A DNA stretch of 64,000 bases, from NCBI RefSeq assembly GCF_004121055.1, contig NZ_PYAL01000009.1, positions 124,001 to 188,000 of the forward strand, given 5' to 3'. This stretch comes from Achromobacter aloeverae (GTDB lineage Bacteria; Pseudomonadota; Gammaproteobacteria; Burkholderiales; Burkholderiaceae_B). The translations under genes and the position numbers were made by a program. Positions 25,379 to 33,537 of this stretch are shown here, one piece after another. A model generated the notes under the pieces. The model made no database searches. It worked only from the letters and a program-made list of their open reading frames with translations, and was not told where the DNA came from. Within the stretch, counting starts at the first letter, position 1; each line of letters starts with the position of its first letter.

Positions 25379-26761
25379 CTAGGATTGCCGCGAACCCCGG
25401 GCGGTCGCCTCCTGATCCTGCCGGCGCCAGGCGGCGCGCATGTCCGCTATCCGTCGTAGCGCCGCTTGCGACATTTGCCACCAGCCGAACGGTCGCGGGT
25501 CGGCGAGCATGCTCATGGCGCGCGCATAGTCCAGCGTCAGCCCGGGCGTCCATGCCATCGTCAGCGCGCGCTTGCGTATCTGGGCCGCGACCCACAATTC
25601 AGGGGTTAGGAGCAGGCGCAGCAGCACGCGCCATCCCGCTTTCGATCCGTGCAGGCGGCCGACGGCGCCCTCCAGCGCCGCATCGAGCGCGTTGGAGACC
25701 GAACTGGAGCAATTCCGGTGGGTGAGGTTGTACGTGGCCTCCTGGCGATACGCCTCCCAGAAGGCCGCCAGCCGCCGCGCATCGTAGTTGCGGATCCTGA
25801 CCTGGACGGAAGACGGGCACCAGGCCCGCGATTCGGTGGCGTAATCGGGCTGGAACACGCCGGGCACATCGTTGTCGGCGGTGGCGCGCAGCAGCTGGGC
25901 GAATTGATCGGGCGATCGATCGATTTCCTGCGCCGGGTACAGGCTGATGTATATCCCGTCGGGCGTTTCCAGCGCCGCATGGCCCGTGGAAATGACGCCG
26001 TTGACGTCCACGGCCGCGATGTAGCGATCCACCAGCGGATAGTTGCGCGTTTCCGCCTTCGCCGACCCTGTCGGCGTCCAGATATGGACGGTCAAGGCTC
26101 TTTCGGTCTGCTGGGGAGGACCATCGAACGTGACGTCCTGGAAGTGGCCTGCCAGGTCTTCCGTCGGCATGAAGTTCGCCTGTCGATGGTCGTGCAGGGT
26201 CGAATCGGCGCCCAGGCGCTTCACGCGTCCGGCCAGCGCAAGCAGCTTCAGGCCCGAGAACGCGAGAAAGAGTCCCAGGAAATAGGGCAGCGTGCCGACG
26301 TAATGGGTGGGATAAGGCTGGAAGAAGAAGATCGCCAGCGCGATCTCGGCGATGCCGGACGCGAGGACGTATTTCCAGCGCTCATAGCGAACCACATAGG
26401 CCGCCGTGCATTGCATCACGCCGTCGGCCAGGAACAGCAGCCCGAAGATCATCGACAGGACAAAATGCCCATGGTGCTGGCCGGCCAGGATCAGGACGCC
26501 TATGGTCACGGCGAACAGGCCTTTGGCGAAGCGCAGCACGCGCTGTCCGCCCACGCCCGATTTCGCGATGAGCAAGGTCGCCGATCCTTCGAGGATGAAG
26601 ATGATCGCGAACAGGGCCAGCGGGAAATACAGCGCGCCATCCAGCGCGTCGATGAAGACGCCTATGCCGGCCAGCAGCAGCAGCCAACCGATGATGACCA
26701 GCATCCTGCCGCGCCGGCGCAGGAACTCGCCGCCAAGAAGCAAAAGAATCAGATGCGTCAT
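25379..26761 (-). CDS. HdeD-like membrane domain fused to a cysteine-peptidase-like domain
   Basis: The N-terminal half (about residues 18-185) has some six membrane helices of the HdeD/DUF308 type (MLVIIGWLLLLAGIGVFIDA, FLADGVMQCTAAYVV). A soluble C-terminal half follows with NYPLVDRYIAAVDVNGVIST, HAALETPDGIYISLYP and YNLTHRNCSSSVSNALDAAL. The HRNCSS motif is like the active site of NlpC/P60 or DUF4105 (Lnb-type) cysteine hydrolases, with the histidine of GHAAL as a possible partner. Function is not established; a membrane-tethered hydrolase or acyltransferase is an inference. The start ATG 26761 has AGGGA upstream. It stands alone, convergent to the secretion operon. Confidence 0.8.
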   Translation of the reverse strand: MTHLILLLLGGEFLRRRGRMLVIIGWLLLLAGIGVFIDALDGALYFPLALFAIIFILEGSATLLIAKSGVGGQRVLRFAKGLFAVTIGVLILAGQHHGHFVLSMIFGLLFLADGVMQCTAAYVVRYERWKYVLASGIAEIALAIFFFQPYPTHYVGTLPYFLGLFLAFSGLKLLALAGRVKRLGADSTLHDHRQANFMPTEDLAGHFQDVTFDGPPQQTERALTVHIWTPTGSAKAETRNYPLVDRYIAAVDVNGVISTGHAALETPDGIYISLYPAQEIDRSPDQFAQLLRATADNDVPGVFQPDYATESRAWCPSSVQVRIRNYDARRLAAFWEAYRQEATYNLTHRNCSSSVSNALDAALEGAVGRLHGSKAGWRVLLRLLLTPELWVAAQIRKRALTMAWTPGLTLDYARAMSMLADPRPFGWWQMSQAALRRIADMRAAWRRQDQEATARGSRQS

Positions 26762-26907
26762 GCCAGATCCCTGTTCCCGTTATTTTTGATTTTTCTCGCC
26801 GGATGCTAACTGAGTAAACCGTCGGTCCGAAATATTTTTCAGATTTTGTTGCATCTCCATGTGGGGCGGAGGCGCAACGCGCGCACGCCGCCAGGCCAGG
26901 ACGACCC

Positions 26908-26944
26908 AAAAAAACAAGCCCGCGAGCGATGGTGCTCGCGGGCT
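26908..26944 (-). terminator. Rho-independent terminator of the pirin gene
   Basis: Perfect 11-bp stem AGCCCGCGAGC (26917-26927) / GCTCGCGGGCT (26934-26944) with a six-base loop. Read on the minus strand it is followed by TTG and seven T residues. It lies 54 bases after the pirin stop. Confidence 0.9.
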
Positions 26945-26997
26945 GGGCTGGATGGGCGCGGCGAGGTCACCGGACCCGCCACGGCGGTGCGAACCGC

Positions 26998-27900
26998 TCA
27001 GTGATCCAGCGTCGCCGCGGACGCCGCGCCGCCGGCGGCGGGGATGCGACCGAACTGGCCGCTGCGGAAGTCCTCCATCGCCTGCTGGATTTCCTCGTGG
27101 CTGTTCATGACGAAGGGTCCGTAGCCGACCACCGGCTCGTCGATGGGCTCACCCGACAGCCACAGCAAGGTGACGTCGTTGTTGGCTTCCAGGTGCACCT
27201 CGTCGGCCTCGCGATCCATGTGCACCAGCTGGCCGGCGCGGGCGATTTCCCCGTTGACCAGGACGGTGCCATGCATCACCACCAGCGCCAGGGTATGGCC
27301 GGGCTGGGCCTTGAACGCCGCCGTGGCGCCGGTCTTGAGCCGCACGTCCCAGACATCGATGGGCGTGAAGGTCCTGGCCGGGCCGTGGCTGCCGCCATGG
27401 TCGCCAGCGATGACACGGACGAACCCCGCGTCTGCGGGCAGCGCCACTTGCGGAATGTCGGCGTTCAGCAGGGTCTGGTACCCGGGCGCCGACATCTTGT
27501 CCCGCGCCGGCAGGTTGACCCAGAGTTGCATCATCTCCAGCGGACCGCCGCTGCGGGCAAAGTCGTCGGAATGGTATTCCTCGTGCAGGATGCCCGAGGC
27601 CGCCGTCATCCACTGCACATCGCCGGGGCCGATGGTGCCGCCCGCGCCCGTGGAATCTCGGTGCGCGACCTCGCCTTCATAAACGATGGTCACGGTCTCG
27701 AAGCCGCGATGGGGGTGCGTGCCCACGCCCCGGCGCGCCGTGGTGGGCGCGAAGGTCTGGGGACCGGCATGGTCCAGCAGCAGGAACGGGCTCAGGGCCT
27801 TGCCATGGTCGCCGTAGCTGAACAGGGAGCGGACGGGGAAACCGTCACCCACCCAGTGGGGGCGAGGGGCGTCATAGATACCCAGGATTCTCTTGAGCAT
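26998..27900 (-). CDS. Pirin family protein
   Basis: Bicupin protein of the pirin family; characterised members are metal-dependent quercetin dioxygenases or redox-sensing cofactors. The metal ligands are present: H62 and H64 in THPHRGFE, H106 and E108 in GILHEEYH. The C-terminal cupin (about residues 180-260) ends with WLSGEPIDEPVVGYGPFVMN, typical of the family. The start is ATG 27900 with GGAGAAAC just upstream. It is divergent from a LysR gene across a clear dyad, the usual setting in which such a regulator induces pirin. Confidence 0.94.
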   Translation of the reverse strand: MLKRILGIYDAPRPHWVGDGFPVRSLFSYGDHGKALSPFLLLDHAGPQTFAPTTARRGVGTHPHRGFETVTIVYEGEVAHRDSTGAGGTIGPGDVQWMTAASGILHEEYHSDDFARSGGPLEMMQLWVNLPARDKMSAPGYQTLLNADIPQVALPADAGFVRVIAGDHGGSHGPARTFTPIDVWDVRLKTGATAAFKAQPGHTLALVVMHGTVLVNGEIARAGQLVHMDREADEVHLEANNDVTLLWLSGEPIDEPVVGYGPFVMNSHEEIQQAMEDFRSGQFGRIPAAGGAASAATLDH

Positions 27901-27981
27901 GATGTTTCTCCTTTGCTGCGCTCGCGCGAGCCGGAACGGCGGCGGGCGTTGGACATGGGGGGATTATGATTTTGGAACGAT

Positions 27982-28002
27982 ATATTGAATAGTCCTCAAT
28001 AT
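27982..28002. promoter_or_regulatory. LysR-type operator between pirin and its LysR gene
   Basis: ATATTGA-ATAGTCC-TCAATAT is a perfect 7-bp inverted repeat with a 7-base spacer, fitting the T-N11-A consensus (LysR box). It lies in an A+T-rich stretch between two divergent genes, about 80 bases from the pirin start. Confidence 0.62.
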
Positions 28003-28168
28003 TTGGCCTCAGCGTTCTATTTATGAAACAATGAAGCCGCTTGCTTCGTACCGGGTTGGTCAGCCGCGTCCACAAGACGCCGGTCCGCCGTCCTTGATGC
28101 TGATCCGGCCTTCATGGACCGCCATCGCGTTGGTCTTGGCCGACGCCTGCCCACGAGGGGGATAGACG

Positions 28169-29080
28169 ATGAAACTGCCGGACCTCAACGAGCTCTATTT
28201 CTTCGCCCAGGTGGTGGAGCATGGCGGCTTCGCGCCGGCGGGCCGGGCCCTGGGCATACCGAAATCCAAGCTCAGCCGCCGCGTGACCCTGCTGGAGGAG
28301 CGCCTGGGCGCGCGCCTGCTGCTGCGTTCGACGCGCAGCTTCGCCGTGACGGACATAGGCAAGCGCTACTACCAGCACTGCCGCGCCATGCTGACCGAAG
28401 CCGAGGCCGCGGAGGAATCGGTGGCGCTGGCGCATTCCGAGCCTTGCGGCGTCGTGCGCATGAGCTGTCCCGTGGTCCTGCTGGCGACCCGTGTGGGCCA
28501 TATGTTGGCCGGTTTCATGCAGCAATATCCGCGCGTGGCGCTGCAAGTGGAGGAGACCAACCGGCGTGTGGACGTGGTGGGCGAAGGACTGGACTTGGCC
28601 TTGCGCGTGCGTCCGCCGCCCTTGCAGGACAGCGACCTGGTGTTGCGCACGCTGGCGGAGCGCCGGCAATGCCTGGTGGCCAGCCCCGACTTGCTGGCCC
28701 GCATGGGGACGCCTGCCGGGCCCACGGACCTGTCCGGCTGGCCCAGCCTGGACATGGGCAGCGCGCAAGAGGTGCATCGCTGGGTGCTGTACGGGCCGGA
28801 TGCCGTACGCGCCGAGGTGCGGCATCAGCCGCGCATGGTCACGCAGTCCATGCTGGCGCTGCGTGTCGCGGCCGTGATGGGGGCCGGTGTGGTGCAGCTG
28901 CCCAATATGATGGTGCGCGAGGAAATGCGCGCCGGGACGTTGGTGCAGGTACTGCCGGGGTGGGAGCCACGGCGCGAGATCATCCACGCCGTCTATGCGT
29001 CGCGCCGCGGGCAATTGCCCGCCGTGCGCGCGCTGCTGGACCACCTGGTCCAGCAGTTCCAGGCCTTGCAGGAAGACTGA
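28169..29080 (+). CDS. LysR-family transcriptional regulator
   Basis: Standard LysR protein (303 residues) with the HTH at residues 5-62 (LNELYFFAQVVEHGGFAPAG and KSKLSRRVTLLEERLG) and an effector domain from about 90 to 300. It belongs to the AphB/YhaJ-like group (RSTRSFAVTDIGKRYYQHC). Divergent orientation to pirin and the dyad between them suggest that it controls pirin and itself. The effector is unknown. Confidence 0.94.
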   Translation: MKLPDLNELYFFAQVVEHGGFAPAGRALGIPKSKLSRRVTLLEERLGARLLLRSTRSFAVTDIGKRYYQHCRAMLTEAEAAEESVALAHSEPCGVVRMSCPVVLLATRVGHMLAGFMQQYPRVALQVEETNRRVDVVGEGLDLALRVRPPPLQDSDLVLRTLAERRQCLVASPDLLARMGTPAGPTDLSGWPSLDMGSAQEVHRWVLYGPDAVRAEVRHQPRMVTQSMLALRVAAVMGAGVVQLPNMMVREEMRAGTLVQVLPGWEPRREIIHAVYASRRGQLPAVRALLDHLVQQFQALQED

Positions 29081-29161
29081 CGAAGAAGGCCTGGATGGGG
29101 AGCGGCGCGGGCTTGGGGCCGGGCTGGGGGTCCGGGCTTTTTTCGGCCGCGGCGGGTCCTG

Positions 29162-30145
29162 TTACTCCGGCTTCAACATGCCCGAGGAGATCAGCGGTTG
29201 CAGCTTGGCTTCCTCCGCCGCCACGATCTTCGAGGCCTGCTCCAGCGTGGAGGGCACCACTTCCGAACCCACGGTCGCCAGCGCCCGCTTGACGTCCGGG
29301 TCGGCTACCGCCTTGGACAGCGCGTCGTTCAAGGCCTGGCGGATGGCCAGCGGCGTACCCTTGGGGACCATCAGCGCGGAGTAGGTGACCATTTCGAATT
29401 GGGTCTTGGTCAGTTCCGCGACGGTAGGCGTATCGGGTATGCCCGGCGCCCGCTTGATGGAGGTGACCGCCAGCGGCAGCACGGTATGGGCGTCGATCTG
29501 CGGCTGCGAGCTGGTCAGCTGGTCGACCATCGCGTCGACCTGGCCGCCCACCAGGTCGCTGAGGGCGGGCGCCGAGCCCTTGTACGGGATCAGGTTCAGC
29601 GTGATGCCGAAATCGCGTTCCATCATCAAGGCCGCGATGTGGTTAGTGGTGCCGTTGCCGGCATGGCTGACGGAGATATCGTTGGGGTGCGCTTTCGCGT
29701 AGGCGAGGAAGCTGTTGAAGTCCTTGATGCCTTTCTTGTTCCTGGCATTGACTTCCAGCACGGAAGGCGCGACGGCCAGCATGCCGACCGGTTCGAAGTC
29801 GCCCAGCCTGACCTTGGTGGCCGGCACCATGACGGGGTTCACCACCAGCGGGACGATGGTGGTGGACAGCACGGTATAGCCATCGGGATTCGAGCGCGCG
29901 GCATAACTGGCGCCGATGGACCCGCCTGCGCCGCCCATGTTCTCGACGACCAGGGTGGCCTTCATGATGCGCGCCATCGCCGTGGTGATGGCCCGGGTCG
30001 TGATGTCCAGGTTGCCGCCGGGAACATAAGGGACGATGACACGGAGAGGTTTGTCGGGATAGTCCGCGGCCAGGGCGGACGCCGAACAGAAAGACAGCGC
30101 CATGGCGACGCCGAGGGCCTTGAGGCCCAGGGAAAACTTCTTCAT
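29162..30145 (-). CDS. Bug/TctC family periplasmic solute-binding protein
   Basis: Periplasmic binding protein: signal peptide MKKFSLGLKALGVAMALSFC with cleavage after ALA, then DYPDKPLRVIVPYVPGGNLD, VENMGGAGGSIGASYA and NPDGYTVLST, the Bug signature blocks. The start at 30145 gives a normal signal peptide and has a GGAGAT motif nearby; the frame runs open upstream without one. It is 327 residues, a usual length. It is convergent with the LysR gene and not near any TctA/TctB partner. The ligand is unknown. Confidence 0.93.
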   Translation of the reverse strand: MKKFSLGLKALGVAMALSFCSASALAADYPDKPLRVIVPYVPGGNLDITTRAITTAMARIMKATLVVENMGGAGGSIGASYAARSNPDGYTVLSTTIVPLVVNPVMVPATKVRLGDFEPVGMLAVAPSVLEVNARNKKGIKDFNSFLAYAKAHPNDISVSHAGNGTTNHIAALMMERDFGITLNLIPYKGSAPALSDLVGGQVDAMVDQLTSSQPQIDAHTVLPLAVTSIKRAPGIPDTPTVAELTKTQFEMVTYSALMVPKGTPLAIRQALNDALSKAVADPDVKRALATVGSEVVPSTLEQASKIVAAEEAKLQPLISSGMLKPE

Positions 30146-30223
30146 GCATATCTCCAAACGTTCTAATTTTCGAGCCCATGCCGGGCCCTGCATCGCGAGC
30201 CCATGTCGGACCCTATACAGCGC

Positions 30224-30254
30224 AAAACGCCACGCGACCGAAGCGGCGTGGCGT
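30224..30254 (-). terminator. Probable terminator after the DUF1254 gene pair
   Basis: ACGCCACGC (30227-30235) pairs perfectly with GCGTGGCGT (30246-30254). Read on the minus strand the hairpin is followed by only four T residues, so it is a moderate terminator. It lies about 100 bases after the stop at 30356. Confidence 0.55.
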
Positions 30255-30355
30255 CTCGAACCGTGAAGGAGCAAATCGTAATCAGGTTGCGCCGGTCCCG
30301 CGTTGCCAAATTGAGAACGCCGTTTATCCCGCGCAGCAAGGAGCTATCCGAACCC

Positions 30356-31843
30356 TCATTTTGCGCGTTGCACCGCTGGCGGCGACCAGGCGCCGTCGGT
30401 GGTTGCGGCCTTGGGCCAGTAGGCGCGGACATAGAGGGAGAAATCGCCGTCCTTCGGGGCGGGCAGCCAATTGGCGCGCTGGTCCGGATCGGTCGGGGCG
30501 TCGCTCTGGACGTAGATCGTCATCGACCCGTCCTTGTTGAGCTTCAAGTCCTTGTTCTTCGTACCCACTGAATAGCGCTTGATGGGGTTCGGGACGAAGA
30601 AATGCTTGTCGTTATAAAGGGTGAGCGACCAAAAACCGTAGACCGGCGGCGTCTGCCCCGGCGCGAAGGTCAGCGTATACCGATGGGCGCCATTCAAGCG
30701 GCCGCCATCCTGGTCCAGGTCCTGGTAGAAGTATTTCGTCTCGGTAGGCGCATTGACGAAAATGTTGGACTTCGCCACCGCCGTCCGGGTGAAGTAATCG
30801 CTGCCGAATGCCGCCGTATTGGACGTGGTGCTCCAGTGATAAGGGAGCTGCAGGCCATAGTTGCGGAACTGGAACAGGGGTTCTATGAGCTCAGCATCGG
30901 CTTTCCCCGCCTCGTCGATGACGGCCTTGCGCAATGCCGGGTCGGACTTGATGGTATCCAGCAGCGCCAGCGCCTGCGCATACCGGGTTTCCTCGCCCGG
31001 CAATGGCGGCGCATCGGCCAGCGCGGCGGGCAGCAGGTCGAAGAACGTCCCGGGCGTCACCCATGCTGTTTCAGTGTCGCCGCCTGCGGCTGCGGGAATG
31101 TGCTTCAGCCCCTTCCAGTCGATTGTCTTCATCGTGCCGTCGTATTGGGCGAGCGGATATATCGCGATGTTTTTCAAGACATCCTGGACCGCTGCCCTGT
31201 CGGCCGCGTCGTCATCCATGAATACCCGCGGGATGACGTTGCCCGTATTGGTGGACGACCTGAACACCCGCGTAATGCCTTGCGGGACGTCGCCATGCCA
31301 GTTGGGACCCACCAACAGATAGAACCCCGGTTTGGTGCCGTACATCTTTCCGAGCTGCGCAAACCCGTCGGTCCGGGAGTCGACCACCTGGTAAACCCAG
31401 AAGCGATCGCCAAAATCAGGAACCTGCACCACCACCGGGGACTGGTCGAGCGCGACCAGTCCCCCGCCGTACACCACGTCCTGGTTGGGGCAGGCCACCA
31501 GGCGCACGTCGGGAGGGAAGTAGTCCGTCAACATGGTCAAGTGGTTCAACGGCGACATGGGCGCGGCGCCCATGTACATCATTTCTGGGACCTTGGTATA
31601 AGCGGCCCGCCGGGCGGCCATGTTCACCAGCGGCCACGCCCAGAAATAGGCATCCCGCGCGACGAGGCGAGCATAGGCCTCGGTAAGCTTCGTGCCCTTG
31701 ACCGGGCCGGCAGGCATGGCCGACGCGAAACCGGGTGACAGCGGCACGGGTTGCGCATGGACGCTGGCTGTGCAAAGCCCGATTCCCGCACCGATGGCAA
31801 GGCGGACGGCATAACGACTCCAGCGACGGCCTATATGCATCAT
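30356..31843 (-). CDS. Exported DUF1254/DUF1214 protein
   Basis: Secreted or periplasmic protein with a signal peptide (RLAIGAGIGLCTASVHAQ), an N-terminal DUF1254 domain (about residues 40-190; PNQDVVYGGGLVALDQSPVV) and a C-terminal DUF1214 domain (about 370-480; YGFWSLTLYNDKHFFVPN and NWLPAPKDGDFSLYVRAYWP). The biochemical function of this family is unknown. Four ATG codons in a row open the frame (31849, 31846, 31843, 31840); AAGGA abuts the first, so the third or fourth is the likely start. It lies 36 bases after another DUF1254 gene, forming a tandem pair that probably shares a promoter. The two are only distantly alike. Confidence 0.9.
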   Translation of the reverse strand: MMHIGRRWSRYAVRLAIGAGIGLCTASVHAQPVPLSPGFASAMPAGPVKGTKLTEAYARLVARDAYFWAWPLVNMAARRAAYTKVPEMMYMGAAPMSPLNHLTMLTDYFPPDVRLVACPNQDVVYGGGLVALDQSPVVVQVPDFGDRFWVYQVVDSRTDGFAQLGKMYGTKPGFYLLVGPNWHGDVPQGITRVFRSSTNTGNVIPRVFMDDDAADRAAVQDVLKNIAIYPLAQYDGTMKTIDWKGLKHIPAAAGGDTETAWVTPGTFFDLLPAALADAPPLPGEETRYAQALALLDTIKSDPALRKAVIDEAGKADAELIEPLFQFRNYGLQLPYHWSTTSNTAAFGSDYFTRTAVAKSNIFVNAPTETKYFYQDLDQDGGRLNGAHRYTLTFAPGQTPPVYGFWSLTLYNDKHFFVPNPIKRYSVGTKNKDLKLNKDGSMTIYVQSDAPTDPDQRANWLPAPKDGDFSLYVRAYWPKAATTDGAWSPPAVQRAK

Positions 31844-31878
31844 CATCATTCCTTCCGGGTGAATTCGTTGCGAACGGA

Positions 31879-33207
31879 TCAGAGCTTGGTGACCGGCGGC
31901 GGCGCCCACCCGCCTGTCTTGACCTCTTCCTTCGGGACGTAGGTCCGGAAGGTGAGGGAGAACGGTTTGTCCTTGGGCGCGGGTAGCCAGTTGGACTGCG
32001 CAACGCCGGCGACCGGCGCGGGGCCTATGGCGATTTTCAGGGAACCGTCGGCCTCCTTCTTCAGGTCGGAATAGCTGTTGAAGTTGTAGCGCTTCAGGTC
32101 GTTCGGCACGACGCGGTAATCCGGCACGCCTACCAATATGACTGACCAATAAGCATCGACCACCGACTGTGGCAGCTTGTCGGCGGGGAAATGGATCACA
32201 TAATTGTTGGCGCCGTTCAAGGGATTTTCGTCGGCATCGCGAGTTGCCACGAAGTAGATGACCTCGTCATCGGTGTTCGCCCAAATGCCCGCGTAATTGA
32301 CGACGGTCCTTAGCAGATAGTCGTCGCCGTAGTTGCCTGTCTTGCCCCCGCCTACCCAGTGGTTGCGATACGGCGCGCTCTTCGTGAAGGCATATTCGAT
32401 GAATCGCGGTATCACGTGCTCGCGCAGCAGTTTGTCCATGGCGGCCCGCGACTGCGGCGAAGACGCGGCGTGGGCCGCGACGGCGCGCGCCTGCTGCTGC
32501 AGCTGGGCGGCCATGGGGCAGACATCGAAAGCACTGTTTATTCGCGCGTCGATGTCGTCGAAGATTTCGACGCCGATCAGGTCCTTGTTGCCGAATGCGG
32601 GCACGAATGGCGGCGGCACGATCACCGGATTGCCCAGTGCCGTGACCTGGAACGCCTTCTGCAACGTTATCGCGCCTTCCGGATCGCCCTTCAGTTCGAC
32701 CCGGCCCAGCAGCTTGGCCTTGCGCGAGTGCAGCTCGATGCGGGCCGCGCCCGCGGGCACATCGCCGCGCCAGCCCGGCGCGACGAGGGCGTACCGGCCG
32801 AAAGGCTGCGAGGGAAACGTGCGTTCGTTGATGTTGGCGATGACCTCGCCCCATTCGTCGAGTATCTGGGCGGTGTAGTAGCGCCCCTTGATTTCGGGCA
32901 CCGTCAACAACACCGGGCTGCGGTCGTCAACCGCGAACCAGGCTTCGAGGTAGGCGACATCGAAGTTGGGATTGACGAAGTCCGCCGAGCCCAGGGGGTT
33001 GTACTTGATCTGGTTATAGGCGAAGCCTTCGGTGTTGCGATCGCTATGCTCCTGCCGTAGCACCAGGGCGCGACCGAGCAGGTAGAGATAGGCTTGCTCC
33101 ATGTCCGTGCTGTTGGGAGGAATGGATGTCGCTGTTGCCCAGGAGGCGGACGGAAGTGGGGCGACTGCGGCGATCAGGGACAGGAAACTTCGACGGCTCA
33201 AGCGCAT
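31879..33207 (-). CDS. Exported DUF1254/DUF1214 protein, first of a pair
   Basis: A twin-arginine-like N-terminus (MRLSRRSFLSLIAAVAPL) with cleavage near WATA suggests export, possibly by Tat. DUF1254 covers about residues 40-170 (NPNFDVAYLEAWFAVDDRSP) and DUF1214 about 340-440 (DAYWSVILVGVPDYRVVPND and NWLPAPKDKPFSLTFRTYVP). It precedes a second, more distant member by 36 bases, so both are likely made together. Function is unknown in this family. It is divergent from bioA across 330 bases. Confidence 0.9.
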   Translation of the reverse strand: MRLSRRSFLSLIAAVAPLPSASWATATSIPPNSTDMEQAYLYLLGRALVLRQEHSDRNTEGFAYNQIKYNPLGSADFVNPNFDVAYLEAWFAVDDRSPVLLTVPEIKGRYYTAQILDEWGEVIANINERTFPSQPFGRYALVAPGWRGDVPAGAARIELHSRKAKLLGRVELKGDPEGAITLQKAFQVTALGNPVIVPPPFVPAFGNKDLIGVEIFDDIDARINSAFDVCPMAAQLQQQARAVAAHAASSPQSRAAMDKLLREHVIPRFIEYAFTKSAPYRNHWVGGGKTGNYGDDYLLRTVVNYAGIWANTDDEVIYFVATRDADENPLNGANNYVIHFPADKLPQSVVDAYWSVILVGVPDYRVVPNDLKRYNFNSYSDLKKEADGSLKIAIGPAPVAGVAQSNWLPAPKDKPFSLTFRTYVPKEEVKTGGWAPPPVTKL

Positions 33208-33537
33208 GATTTCTCTCTCTACTTACCGGGGTGGAAAAACCGGGGCGGGAAAACGAAGAGATCAATTCCGTGGCGAAACATCGAGCATAGGGACGGACAC
33301 CGAGCGTAATCTGCCACGCCGCGGGCCGTTCGCGGTGGGGGCGACGCATTTTGATACAAGTTGGGTGCCGCTTTCCTGGTCTTGATATGGCGGCATGATA
33401 GGGACGCGGCGTCGGCTATCTCCGGCAATTCCGTGGAGTTGATGACAACCTGCCGCTAAAAACCTCCGAAAGGCTGGTTTGCGCCGTTCTTGCCGCCTCC
33501 CTACGATCGCCGCCGTCATTCCGCTGGAGACGTTCGT
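33208..33537. other. Intergenic region between DUF1254 pair and bioA
   Basis: 330 bases without a supported gene. It must hold the divergent promoters of the DUF1254 pair and the bio operon. I see no strong dyad or terminator here. Confidence 0.5.

Noticed and set aside
25325-25400. Imperfect repeats of GGTTCGCCG / AGGATTGCCG after the secretion operon
   Set aside because: Short and irregular; no CRISPR-like spacing and no hairpin with a T tract.
29095-29150. Possible terminator after the LysR gene (CCGGGCTTTTTT)
   Set aside because: The T run is present, but I could not find a matching AGCCCGG left arm, so no proper stem forms.
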